Made by a program: the position numbers and the translations under genes. From positions 186,001 to 250,000 of the forward strand of contig JAUXYA010000005.1 in assembly GCA_030684405.1 (NCBI GenBank): 64,000 nucleotides of DNA. Direction: 5' to 3'. The notes under the pieces were generated by a model. That model did no database searches. It was not told the origin of the DNA and worked only from the letters and a program-made list of their open reading frames with translations. Within the stretch, counting starts at the first letter, position 1, and every line of letters starts with the position of its first letter. The stretch comes from Burkholderiales bacterium. GTDB taxonomy: Bacteria; Pseudomonadota; Gammaproteobacteria; Burkholderiales; SG8-41. Shown here in pieces: positions 25,492 through 33,514 of this stretch.

Positions 25492-25502
25492 GGGTGAATG
25501 AC

Positions 25503-25991
25503 ATGGCGCGTTACGACGGCATTGAAGAACTGGAGCCCGTGCACGACGGCGCGGGGCTGCGCATCGGCATCGTGATGGGGCGTTTTAACATCGACGTCGG
25601 CGACGGACTGTTGTCTGCCTGTACCGCAGCGCTGGTGAAAATGGGCGTCGCCAAAAAGGACATGTGCATTGTCAGCGTGCCGGGTGCGCTGGAAATCCCG
25701 CTGGCGCTGAAAGCGATGGCGATCAGCGGGCACTACGATGCGCTGGTGGCGCTGGGTGCGGTGATCCGCGGCGAAACCTATCACTTCGAAATAGTGTCCA
25801 ACGAATCTTCGCGCGGCATTACCGAGGTGCAGCTTGAGACCGGCGTGCCGGTGGCCAACGGTATCCTCACCACCGAGAACGACGATCAGGCGGAAGTGCG
25901 CATGGCGCAAAAAGGCGCCGACTGCGCGCAGGTTGCGGTGGAGATGGCGCGGCTGATGCAGCGCTTCAAGCAGGATGCCGAAAATACCTGA
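25503..25991 (+). CDS. ribH: 6,7-dimethyl-8-ribityllumazine synthase
   Basis: Condenses the RibB and RibD products to lumazine, the direct precursor of riboflavin, usually as an icosahedral or decameric shell. Family blocks [47 protein letters not shown] and [13 protein letters not shown] [13 protein letters not shown] are clear. The ATG at 25503 has GGGTGA six bases upstream; a GTG at 25494 is less likely. It is followed by nusB. Confidence 0.95.
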   Translation: MARYDGIEELEPVHDGAGLRIGIVMGRFNIDVGDGLLSACTAALVKMGVAKKDMCIVSVPGALEIPLALKAMAISGHYDALVALGAVIRGETYHFEIVSNESSRGITEVQLETGVPVANGILTTENDDQAEVRMAQKGADCAQVAVEMARLMQRFKQDAENT

Positions 25992-26057
25992 AGTGCTTAA
26001 GTATTTGTTTTTAAATTATAATTTGTGCCGCACGGTGTGTGGCCGCCACACCGGAAG

Positions 26058-26492
26058 ATGATGAAATCGAATCGCCGCCGTTCGCGTGAATTTGCATTGC
26101 AGGGCCTCTACCAGTGGCAACTCGCGGGCACTGATCCACTGACCATTGCCGCGCAGCTTGGCGAGGACGAGGATTTCGGCAAGATCGACACCGAATACTT
26201 CACCCGGCTGCTTGACGGCGCGACTGCCGGCGCGGCGGAAATGGAACAGATCATTACGCCGTTGCTCGACCGCGCCTACAAGAGCCTGTCGCCGGTGGAG
26301 CGCGGCATCCTGCTGCTAGCGGGTTACGAATTCAGGCACTGCCCGGAGGTTCCTTACCGGGTGATAATCAACGAGGCGATCGAGCTGGCCAAATCCTTTG
26401 GCGGGACCGATGGCCACAAGTACGTCAACGGCGTGCTCGACAAGATGGCGATGCAGTTTCGCACGCCGGAAGTGCAGGCCGGACGCGGCTGA
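26058..26492 (+). CDS. nusB: Transcription antitermination factor NusB
   Basis: A 144-aa all-helical RNA-binding factor that, with NusE, binds boxA of rRNA leaders. The N-terminal NRRRSREFALQGLYQWQL and the C-terminal VIINEAIELAKSFGGTDGHKYVNGVLDKMA are unmistakable. Two adjacent ATG codons (26058 and 26061) follow GGAAG. It ends the riboflavin block, and the next core gene, thiL, is almost 5 kb away. Confidence 0.95.
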   Translation: MMKSNRRRSREFALQGLYQWQLAGTDPLTIAAQLGEDEDFGKIDTEYFTRLLDGATAGAAEMEQIITPLLDRAYKSLSPVERGILLLAGYEFRHCPEVPYRVIINEAIELAKSFGGTDGHKYVNGVLDKMAMQFRTPEVQAGRG

Positions 26493-26506
26493 AGACTGGA
26501 GAAGGG

Positions 26507-26785
26507 ATGATGAGCGAACTCGAGGCAAAGCTGAAAAAACGCATTTACGTGTTTTATTTTGCCGGGCTGCTGAACCTTGTGCTCGGCTTCTGGGTGCTGT
26601 TCTACGGCGGCGAGCTGGAGCAGAGCACGCGCACCATCATGATGCTTTTCTTCTTCGGCTTTGCCGCGGTGGACTTCTGGATGCCGCAGCAGTTGAAGAA
26701 GAAATACGCCGAGTTTGTCGCGGAGTCCCGGCGCATGCAGCAGGAGCAGGCGGACAAGGCTGCGTCCGGCGAGCAGAAGGCCTAA
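26507..26785 (+). CDS. Small membrane protein of unknown function
   Basis: 92 aa with two hydrophobic helices: residues ~13-32 (VFYFAGLLNLVLGFWVLFYG) and ~43-60 (IMMLFFFGFAAVDFWM). A charged C-terminal helix follows (KKKYAEFVAESRRMQQEQAD). I recognise no family. It starts 15 bp after nusB with an SD-like GGAGAAGGG, so it is probably transcribed with it. Its end overlaps the convergent hydrolase by four bases. Confidence 0.7.
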   Translation: MMSELEAKLKKRIYVFYFAGLLNLVLGFWVLFYGGELEQSTRTIMMLFFFGFAAVDFWMPQQLKKKYAEFVAESRRMQQEQADKAASGEQKA

Positions 26786-27621
26786 GCGCCCATCCGGCGC
26801 AGGCTGGCTGTCAGGATCGCCGCAAGTTCCGCTTCCTTGACGTCCCAGTTCGCCGCCGGATCAACGTCGGCATCGAGGTCTGCGCCCATCAGCGGCTGCA
26901 GTTCGGCTTTTGGCATCAGGCGGGCTAGATTCTCCGCGGCGGCCTGCGGGTGCGTGCGGTCGTTGCCGGGCACGACGCAGGCCGGCACGGTGATCGACTG
27001 CAGCTGCGCTGCGCTGGCACCGATTACCGGCTCTCCATCGCCAGTACGGAACTGGCGGTCCCACTTGTTCATCTCGGCGATGAACTGTGCCGGATCCATC
27101 GCCATCAGCGCCTCGCGGTTGGCCGGCCGCGCGGCGATCAGCTCGCGGAAATGTTCGGTCTGGCAGACAGCGGCCATGCCACCTTCCCGGGCCGCACGAA
27201 TGAATTCGCCGTAGTACTTCTCGGTCAGTCGCGATACCGCAAAGGCGCCGCCGGTGACCCGCCACAGCAGCAGTCCGCGCACGGCTTGCGGATAACGCAG
27301 CGCGAAGTCGATCGACATCCGGCAGCCCGAGGAACTGCCGCCGATGACCGCAGGCAGTGCATTCAGGCCCTGCAGCAGCGCATGCAGGTCGTCGGCCCAG
27401 ACTTCGTGTTCGGTGGTCCCGCCGCCGACGGATACCGGTGCGGCACCGCAGTTGCGCCGGTCATGGATCAGCACGCGGCAGCCGCCGGCGGCGACGCGCG
27501 CTGCCAGCGAGCGGATTTCAGCCATGCCGCGCCGGCCGCCAGGTGTCAGTGCGACCCAGGGCCCGCTGCTGCCAAGTACTTCGTAAGGGATTTCTGCGCC
27601 GTTGATGTGGGCGGTGGGCAT
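26782..27621 (-). CDS. Alpha/beta hydrolase
   Basis: A 279-aa hydrolase. Nucleophile Ser lies in IGGSSSGCRMSIDFA, HDRRNCGAAPVS follows strand 4 of the fold, and LVPGNDRTHP-like VVPGNDRTHPQAA probably holds the acid. The usual late catalytic His is not obvious: the C-terminus ends in DVDPAANWDVKEAEL, so activity is uncertain. The ATG at 27621 (MPTAHINGAEIPYEV) is chosen over a longer open frame because fold similarity begins there. A receptor-gene fragment lies just upstream. Confidence 0.78.
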   Translation of the reverse strand: MPTAHINGAEIPYEVLGSSGPWVALTPGGRRGMAEIRSLAARVAAGGCRVLIHDRRNCGAAPVSVGGGTTEHEVWADDLHALLQGLNALPAVIGGSSSGCRMSIDFALRYPQAVRGLLLWRVTGGAFAVSRLTEKYYGEFIRAAREGGMAAVCQTEHFRELIAARPANREALMAMDPAQFIAEMNKWDRQFRTGDGEPVIGASAAQLQSITVPACVVPGNDRTHPQAAAENLARLMPKAELQPLMGADLDADVDPAANWDVKEAELAAILTASLRRMGA

Positions 27622-27649
27622 GGCGTTTTTCCTTGCAGTGCGGGGCAAT

Positions 27650-27778
27650 TTATTCGAGCCTGATGTCGAGTTTCCGGCGCAGTGCCATGTAACGGGCGAT
27701 GGCAGTTTCCAGAAATTTGCGGAAATCCTGCGGCGTGGTGCGCGGCAACCTGGCGCCTTCGGCACCGAGGCTGTCGCT
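27650..27778 (-). pseudogene. Probable 3' remnant of a Bug-type (TctC) receptor gene
   Basis: The last ~42 codons of a minus-strand open frame read SDSLGAEGARLP, TPQDFRKFLETAIARYM, then KLDIRLE and stop. This has the pattern of the C-terminus of Bug/TctC periplasmic receptors (LxxxGxxPxxxTPxxFxxxIxxExxxW). No matching upstream part is present, since a plus-strand hydrolase occupies that DNA. The call rests on pattern resemblance only. Confidence 0.4.
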
Positions 27779-27904
27779 CACCGCCTTGCCCGACTGCCGC
27801 GCATTCTGCACCAAAAACGCCGATGGAAGAACCTGTCGGCCGATGGCGGGAATTTTCTGGTAAAACCCGGATTCCGCTTCCGGACCATGCAGACGGAGAA
27901 AAAA

Positions 27905-28987
27905 ATGGATGCAGCAGGACTGACAAAAAAAGATGCACGCGTCGAGACCGCGATACATCACTGGGCGCCGCGTTTCGTGTCCAGCGGTGTTCCGCTGACG
28001 GATTTCGAAGAAGTCACCGCCGGCATCTCGCGCTGGGACGAGTGGTGCGCCGCGTGGAGTGCTCGCGCGGCGATGCACGAGGAGCTGGGGCGCAAGGCGC
28101 TGGCCGGCGGTTATCGTCTGTCCGCCGGGGAGCACTTCAACCGCGCGACGATCTGTTATCACTTCGGCAAGTTCATGTTCGTCCATGACATCCCGCAGAT
28201 GCAGGCGGCCCACCGCAAGGTCATCGAGTGCAGGCAGCTCGCGTTGCCGCTGCTGCCGCATCCTGGCGAGCGCGTCGAAATGCCGTATCAGGGCCGCAGT
28301 CTTGCCGGCATCCTGCGCAAGCCGGCGGGAAAGGGTCCCCACCCGGTGGTGGTGATGTGCGTGGGGCTTGATTCGACGAAGGAGGAGCTCGAGGTCTACG
28401 AGAACATTTTCCTCGCACGCGGCCTGGGCACGCTCTCCTTTGACGGTCCGGGGCAGGGCGAGGCGGAATACGACATGCCGATTCGCGGCGATTACGAAGT
28501 CGCGGTGAAGGCGGTGGTTGATTACGTGACGGCGCGTGCCGATCTTGATGCGGCGCGCATCGGCTTGTGGGGCGTTTCACTGGGGGGGTATTACGCGGCG
28601 CGCGGCGCGGCCTTCGAGAAACGCATCCGCGCCTGCATCTCGCTGTCCGGCCCCTACAGTTGGGTGGAAACCTTCGACGGACGCAACGAGCTGTCGCGCG
28701 AAGCCTTCAGGGTGCGTTCGCATGCGAAGGACATGGCTGCTGCGCGCGAGAACGCGAAGACGCTGACGCTTGAAGGCGTGGCGAAGAACATCAGTTGCCC
28801 GATCTATGTCGTTGGCGGCGAACTCGACCAGCTGACGCCGCCGCACAATGCTGAGCGCATTGCCGCGGAGGTGTCAGGTCCCTGCGAGCTGCTGATCGTC
28901 AAGGGTGGTAACCACGTCGTCAACAACCGGCGCTACATGTTCCAGACGCAGACTGCGGACTGGATGGCGGACATACTGGGCAGCTAG
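27905..28987 (+). CDS. Alpha/beta hydrolase (DUF1100/FrsA-like, 2,6-dihydropseudooxynicotine-hydrolase type)
   Basis: 360 aa. A helical N-terminal cap of about 140 residues is followed by the hydrolase core: VVVMCVGLDSTKEELE, then the nucleophile in GLWGVSLGGYYAARG, then VVGGELDQLTPP with the acid, and KGGNHVVNN with the His. This layout resembles C-C bond hydrolases of the 2,6-dihydropseudooxynicotine hydrolase family. The substrate is unknown. The ATG at 27905 has GGAG seven bases upstream; an ATG at 27887 is less likely. Confidence 0.8.
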   Translation: MDAAGLTKKDARVETAIHHWAPRFVSSGVPLTDFEEVTAGISRWDEWCAAWSARAAMHEELGRKALAGGYRLSAGEHFNRATICYHFGKFMFVHDIPQMQAAHRKVIECRQLALPLLPHPGERVEMPYQGRSLAGILRKPAGKGPHPVVVMCVGLDSTKEELEVYENIFLARGLGTLSFDGPGQGEAEYDMPIRGDYEVAVKAVVDYVTARADLDAARIGLWGVSLGGYYAARGAAFEKRIRACISLSGPYSWVETFDGRNELSREAFRVRSHAKDMAAARENAKTLTLEGVAKNISCPIYVVGGELDQLTPPHNAERIAAEVSGPCELLIVKGGNHVVNNRRYMFQTQTADWMADILGS

Positions 28988-28995
28988 GTGGGCGT

Positions 28996-30138
28996 TCAGG
29001 ACGGCGGCTTTCTGCGTGGCGGTCGGCTGAGCAGGGCGCCGGCCACCATCAGGGCGGCATTGATCCAGAACATCGCGAACAGGCCCAGCACGGCGGCGAT
29101 TCCGCCGAACAGTACCGGGCTTGTCAGCTTGGTGAACTGGTTGGTGGTGAACTTGAGGCCCAGCGTCTCGCCCGAGCGGCCGTCCTTCGAGTTGCTGAAC
29201 ATCATCATTAGGACAATCGGCTGGCCGCCGCCCATGCCCAGTCCGAAGCAGAAGGACACGAGCGCGAGCAGCAAGGGGTCCCGGAACAAAGGGATCAACG
29301 CCAGGCCAGCGGCGCCGGCTGCGAAGGCGCAGACCAGAATGCGCCGTTCGCCAAAGCGGCGGATCACATGTGGCAGGGCGACGCGGGCGACGAAGGCAGC
29401 CGCGGAGTTCATCGCGAGCACGATGCCGATGGTTGTGGCCGTAAGGCCGATGGCATGGCCGTACACCGGCATGTAGACCTGGTAGAGGTTGATACCGGCG
29501 TTGAGCAGACAGCCGGTGACCAGCATGCGGCGCACCAGCGGATCGGCCAGCATGGCGCGGATACCGCCGGCCGCTTTGCCGGATTTGCGGGTGCCGCCGG
29601 GCAACGCACTGCCGCGTAGAGCCATGAGTGTCATCTGGGTCAGCGATATGGCAACCAGAGTGAGCAGCGCGCCGCTGTGACCGAGGTGGTCCACCGACAG
29701 ACCTGCGAGCAGCGGCCCGAGCAACTGGCCCGCCGACATCGTCAGTGTGTAATTGGCGAAGTAACGCGCGCGGTTGTCCGGTGTGCTCAACAGCCCGACC
29801 AGGTTCTGTGTGGCGAGGTTGATGAAAATCACCGACAGGCCGGTCAGCAGTCCGGCGACGTACAGCGCGGGCAATCCGGGCGCGGCCCAGGGCACCAGCA
29901 CGCCCAGTCCGCCGCCGATAATGCCGAAGGTCATCGGCCAGCGCGCGCCGAAGCGGTCGACCAGGCGGCCGGAGACCACCGCCAGCAACATCGGGAACAG
30001 GGAGAAGCTGCCGGCGATCAGGCCGATCGTCAGCGGTCCGGCCCCGAGTTGCAGCGCATACAGGGACACCACGACCTGCGTCGCGAACACGCCCAGACTG
30101 TTGAGGACGCTGATCGTGTAAACAAAAGTGATCGACAC
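28996..30138 (-). CDS. MFS transporter
   Basis: A 380-aa carrier with about twelve helices and the MFS loop GRLVDRFGARWPM after helix 2. It is a paralogue of the carrier at 12452-13579: LYALQLGAGPLTIGLIAGSF here matches LYALHLGASATTVGLIGG there, and both carry a NS..GRSG(E/Q)TLGL block near the end. It converges with the hydrolase at 27905. The 240 bp upstream contains nothing I can identify. Confidence 0.85.
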   Translation of the reverse strand: MSITFVYTISVLNSLGVFATQVVVSLYALQLGAGPLTIGLIAGSFSLFPMLLAVVSGRLVDRFGARWPMTFGIIGGGLGVLVPWAAPGLPALYVAGLLTGLSVIFINLATQNLVGLLSTPDNRARYFANYTLTMSAGQLLGPLLAGLSVDHLGHSGALLTLVAISLTQMTLMALRGSALPGGTRKSGKAAGGIRAMLADPLVRRMLVTGCLLNAGINLYQVYMPVYGHAIGLTATTIGIVLAMNSAAAFVARVALPHVIRRFGERRILVCAFAAGAAGLALIPLFRDPLLLALVSFCFGLGMGGGQPIVLMMMFSNSKDGRSGETLGLKFTTNQFTKLTSPVLFGGIAAVLGLFAMFWINAALMVAGALLSRPPRRKPPS

Positions 30139-30379
30139 GGAATTCCGGGAGAGGGCGATGCCGGCACGGTTGTGCCGGCGCCCCGCCGATTCTACTTCCT
30201 GAGGACAGCAGTCGTCCCAGTCTTCCGGATCATGAAAAAGTTGCGGCTGGCAGGTTCAGAGTGTTGGCAACGATGCGGCGCTGATCGAACCCTCGCGCGG
30301 CCATGCATTGCCATAATGGCGCACGCTCAATGATGCTCGGGAGAGTGGGTCAGTGTGAGCGGACCCTGCTTGCTTCCAT

Positions 30380-30997
30380 TTACTTTCGCTGCCGCACAGC
30401 CTCTGCGAAGTTCACGGCGCCAGGTTTCCGTACCGCGCGGCGTCTGTCTCCGGAATGAGTGCGTTGTTTTTTTACCAGCCGTGGCACCGCAACCGGATCG
30501 AAATCCACCCAGTCGCCATCAAGCCATTCACCATCCGCCTGTTCAATATCCGCCGCGCCTTCGGCGTGCAGGGTTTCGATTACGCGGTTTTCGTTCAGCG
30601 GATCCGCAATTCGCACGGACAAGATGATGCCGCCTGGGCGTACATCAGGCGCATGCGGCTTGTCACCATCATCGCCGAGCCCATGCAAGGCGCCGCCCAA
30701 TGACCCGACATAAGCGCCGGTTGCCGCAGCGGCGAGCGCGATGACCGGGCCGCCCAATGCGCCAATCGCACCTGCGGCAAGGCCTGCACCCAGGGCTGTG
30801 CCTACCACCTGTTTTTCCGCGCCTTCTGCGCCGGGATCTGCATCTTCGTCACCACCGAGGGGGAGCACATCGTGCTGCCCCGGCGGATTATTGTGAAAAA
30901 TGCAGATGTCGCTGCTGTCGACATATGGCGCAAGCAATGCCGCGACGGAGTCGGCGTCGCTTTTGGTCTCGAACCGTCCTGCGATGATGCGTTGCAA
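30380..30997 (-). CDS. Glycine-rich putative membrane-associated protein
   Basis: 205 aa. The N-terminus RIIAGRFETKSDADSVAALL resembles proteins with a general-stress/DUF1269-like start. A glycine- and alanine-rich hydrophobic segment follows at residues ~75-115 (GTALGAGLAAGAIGALGG), the look of a glycine-zipper membrane helix hairpin. The C-terminus is rich in Arg and Lys. The TTG at 30997, with AAAGGAAAA upstream, begins LQRIIAGRF; the longer open frame upstream is not convincing. No function can be assigned. Confidence 0.65.
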   Translation of the reverse strand: MQRIIAGRFETKSDADSVAALLAPYVDSSDICIFHNNPPGQHDVLPLGGDEDADPGAEGAEKQVVGTALGAGLAAGAIGALGGPVIALAAAATGAYVGSLGGALHGLGDDGDKPHAPDVRPGGIILSVRIADPLNENRVIETLHAEGAADIEQADGEWLDGDWVDFDPVAVPRLVKKQRTHSGDRRRAVRKPGAVNFAEAVRQRK

Positions 30998-31335
30998 AGT
31001 ATTTTCCTTTCGTGGTGTGGTATGACATTGGCCGGGCAAGTAATTGCAAAGTTTCATTTGGGGAAAGAAGCTGGAGAGGCGGAGGAATGGTGCTTCCTGC
31101 ACGACAGATTTTCTGTTCGGTATCGAACGGAAATGCGCGAGAAATCGATGCTTGGATGCGGGTACGGATCCCGGGGCTGGATGCAAACCGGGGCGCGCCT
31201 GTGTGCTCCCTCGAGACTGAAATCGAAGCGAAAAAATTACCGAAATCGATTTCGTTTCAGAATGATGACGGGAGTAATGCCATCCGCATTGAGATTCGCA
31301 TCCAGACTGCGGTTCAAGGCACAATACGCCTTGCG
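30998..31335. other. Intergenic region upstream of thiL
   Basis: 338 bp between the divergent glycine-rich gene and thiL. An open frame continues upstream of thiL but reads as non-protein-like. An imperfect inverted repeat (CTGAAATCGAAGCG ... CGATTTCGTTTCAG, about 31217-31260) is the only structure seen. It presumably holds two divergent promoters. No riboswitch pattern (TPP or FMN) was found. Confidence 0.5.
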
Positions 31336-32304
31336 ATGCCTGCCGAATTCGACCTGATCCGCCGTTACTTTACCCACGCTACGCCGCGCACTGCGCTGGG
31401 CGTTGGCGATGATGCCGCACTGATCACTGTGGGCAAGGGACAACTGCTCGCGGTGGCCGCCGACATGCTGGTCGCCGGGCGGCACTTTTTCAAGGATGCC
31501 GATCCTGAGTCCATTGGCCACAAGGCACTGGCGGTGAACCTGTCGGATATGGCAGCGATGGGCGCGACCCCGCGCTGGGCGACTTTGGGGATCGCATTGC
31601 CGCAGGCGGATGTGCGCTGGGTGGCGGCGTTTTCCAAAGGTTTCATGGCGCTGGCGCGTAAACACGGTGTTGATCTGATCGGCGGCGACACCACGCGCGG
31701 TCCATTGAATATTTGCGTGCAGATCATCGGCGAAGTGCCGGTGCGGCAGGCGCTGCGCCGCGACGGTGCGCAGCCCGGCGACGATATCTGGGTGTCGGGC
31801 ACCTTGGGCGATGCTGCGCTGGCGGTGGCAGCGCGTACCGGAAAAATCAGGATCAAGCCCGCCGAAATGAAGCGGGTGCTGCAGCGGCTAGACTGGCCGG
31901 TGCCGCGCATTGCGCTGGGTCTTGCCCTGCGTGGAGTAGCGCGCAGCGCGATTGATGTCTCCGATGGATTGGTTGCCGATCTGGGTCACATTTGCGAGCG
32001 CTCGAAGGTCGCCGCAGTCATTGCTGTGGAGCGCCTACCGCTATCGCTACTGATGCAAGGCTACGTGGATCGCCCCGCAGGGCTGAACGCTGTGCTTGGC
32101 GGCGGCGATGATTACGAACTGTGTTTCACCGCAGCGCCGGCGAAACGCGTTGTGGTCGAGCGCGCCGCAGCGAAGGCACGCACGCCGGTGACGTGCATCG
32201 GAAAAATAATCCGCGCGCCGGCGGGCGTGTGTAGCGTCGCCGTGGTCGATGCCCATGGCTTACCATTGCGCGGTCAAAAGAAGGGATTTGAACATTTCTC
32301 ATGA
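31336..32304 (+). CDS. thiL: Thiamine-monophosphate kinase
   Basis: Phosphorylates thiamine monophosphate to thiamine pyrophosphate with ATP, the last step of coenzyme synthesis. At 322 aa it matches E. coli ThiL. The glycine/aspartate blocks GVGDDAAL, NLSDMAAMGATPRWA, LIGGDTTRGPL and AIDVSDGLVADLGHI are complete. The ATG at 31336 (MPAEFDLIRRYF) fits the family start. The stop overlaps the next gene by four bases. Confidence 0.95.
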   Translation: MPAEFDLIRRYFTHATPRTALGVGDDAALITVGKGQLLAVAADMLVAGRHFFKDADPESIGHKALAVNLSDMAAMGATPRWATLGIALPQADVRWVAAFSKGFMALARKHGVDLIGGDTTRGPLNICVQIIGEVPVRQALRRDGAQPGDDIWVSGTLGDAALAVAARTGKIRIKPAEMKRVLQRLDWPVPRIALGLALRGVARSAIDVSDGLVADLGHICERSKVAAVIAVERLPLSLLMQGYVDRPAGLNAVLGGGDDYELCFTAAPAKRVVVERAAAKARTPVTCIGKIIRAPAGVCSVAVVDAHGLPLRGQKKGFEHFS

Positions 32305-32993
32305 GAAATCCGGGGAATTCAGTTTTCAGTGTTCCAGCGCCTGACAGACCGGCTCGGGGGCTCTGCTGTCTTCTGGCGCTGCTACTGGCGTTATTGACGC
32401 AGGGTGCGATTGCGCAGGGCAGCGGACGTTTCGAGGACGCTGACGGTTGGGCGCAGACCTTCGACAGTGCATCGCGCGACGTTTGGCAGAAGCCCGAGGA
32501 AGTGATCCGCGCATTGCGACTGGCTCCGGACATGACGGTGGCCGATATCGGCGCGGGCACCGGTTATTTCTCGGCACGTCTTGCGCGGGCGGTTCCTGTG
32601 GGTAGGGTATTTGCGATCGACATGGAACCCGGGATGGTGGCTCATCTGAGGCAACGTGTCGTCCGGGAGAGGCTGGAAAACGTGAGAGTGATCCAGGCAA
32701 CGTCCGCCGGGCCGGGGCTGCCGGAGGCGGTGGACCTCGTGCTACTGGTCAATGTCCAGGGCCTCGTGGTCAATCCCGGCGATTATTTTGCGCGCTTGAA
32801 ACGCGATCTGAAACCCGGAGGGCGAGTTGCGATCATCGCCGCGCGTGTCGAAGCCGACCGCGGCGCGCCGCCCGAAATGCGTGCGCCGCCGGAGCGGGTG
32901 ATGGACGACATGCGGCGCCAGGGTTACGTGCTCGATGCGACACATGATTTCCTGCAGCACCAGTATTTCCTGGTGTTCCGGCAGCAGCCGTGA
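32301..32993 (+). CDS. Exported SAM-dependent methyltransferase-like protein
   Basis: 230 aa. Residues ~20-39 form a Sec signal peptide (GLCCLLALLLALLTQGAIAQ, cut after AQ). The mature part is a class I methyltransferase fold with TVADIGAGTGYFSARL (SAM motif I), FAIDMEPGM and LKPGGRVAIIAAR. Export is odd because SAM is cytosolic. Similar exported proteins are known in Proteobacteria without a firm role. It overlaps thiL by four bases (ATGA), so it is translated from the same message. Confidence 0.82.
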   Translation: MRNPGNSVFSVPAPDRPARGLCCLLALLLALLTQGAIAQGSGRFEDADGWAQTFDSASRDVWQKPEEVIRALRLAPDMTVADIGAGTGYFSARLARAVPVGRVFAIDMEPGMVAHLRQRVVRERLENVRVIQATSAGPGLPEAVDLVLLVNVQGLVVNPGDYFARLKRDLKPGGRVAIIAARVEADRGAPPEMRAPPERVMDDMRRQGYVLDATHDFLQHQYFLVFRQQP

Positions 32994-33065
32994 GTGCGTG
33001 TTTGCCGCCTGAATGGCGCGATATCCGGCCGCCGCTGCCGCTTGCCTAGTGCGGGTTATTTAGAG

Positions 33066-33081
33066 TTGATATCAAGATATC
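33066..33081 (+). promoter_or_regulatory. Probable operator of the fitAB remnant
   Basis: TTGATATCAAGATATC contains two GATATC half-sites and the perfect palindrome TTGATATCAA, 28 bases before the fitA-like ATG. Ribbon-helix-helix antitoxins of this type repress their own operon by binding such paired sites. Confidence 0.55.
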
Positions 33082-33108
33082 GAATTGTCTTTTTGCAGGA
33101 GCCAGATC

Positions 33109-33503
33109 ATGGCACAGTTTGTTGTCCGTCATCTCGAAGACGAGGTCAAGGCGTGCTTGAAGCGCCGCGCCGAATGTCACGGGAGCAGCATGGAGGAGGA
33201 AATACGTCAGATCTTGCGCAACGCGGCGAAGGAGCCTTACCGCGCGCAGCCGAAGCTGGGCTCGCGCATCGCGGCGCGATTCAGCCAGTCCAGGCGGACA
33301 ACCGAGTGTTGGATTTTGACAGGGCCGCAGCTGCGACAGCGGCTGTCTTGGCGGCGACACGACAAAAAGCCGGCCGGCCAGCGGATGTGCGGGACACTCA
33401 AATTGCCGGGATTGCGCTGGCGCGGCATGCGACGCTGGTGACCCGCAATGTGCGGTACTTCCGTGACCTGAAAGTTCCTGTGGTTGATTCCTGGCAGGCT
33501 TGA
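33109..33503 (+). pseudogene. Decayed fitAB (vapBC-type) toxin-antitoxin locus
   Basis: The first ~60 codons encode a FitA-type ribbon-helix-helix antitoxin (MAQFVVRHLEDEVKACLKRR, then GSSMEEEIRQILRNAA) with an AGGAG SD. From about 33300 that frame turns to nonsense. A different frame (33303-33503) encodes the C-terminal part of a PIN-domain toxin (GRPADVRDTQIAGIALARHA, then TLVTRNVRYF). The antitoxin tail and the toxin N-terminus with its first catalytic Asp are gone, as after an internal deletion. The locus should have no toxin activity; the truncated antitoxin might still bind DNA. Confidence 0.75.
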
Positions 33504-33514
33504 GCAGAAGGTTC

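Noticed and set aside
30139..30379. Possible riboswitch or small RNA in the 240-bp gap
   Set aside because: A GGAGAG stretch near 30340 suggested a glycine riboswitch, but the partner blocks and a downstream CGCCGAAGG-type element are missing.
31012..31335. Upstream extension of thiL
   Set aside because: Reads as non-protein-like; ThiL similarity begins at MPAEFDLI and length fits from there.
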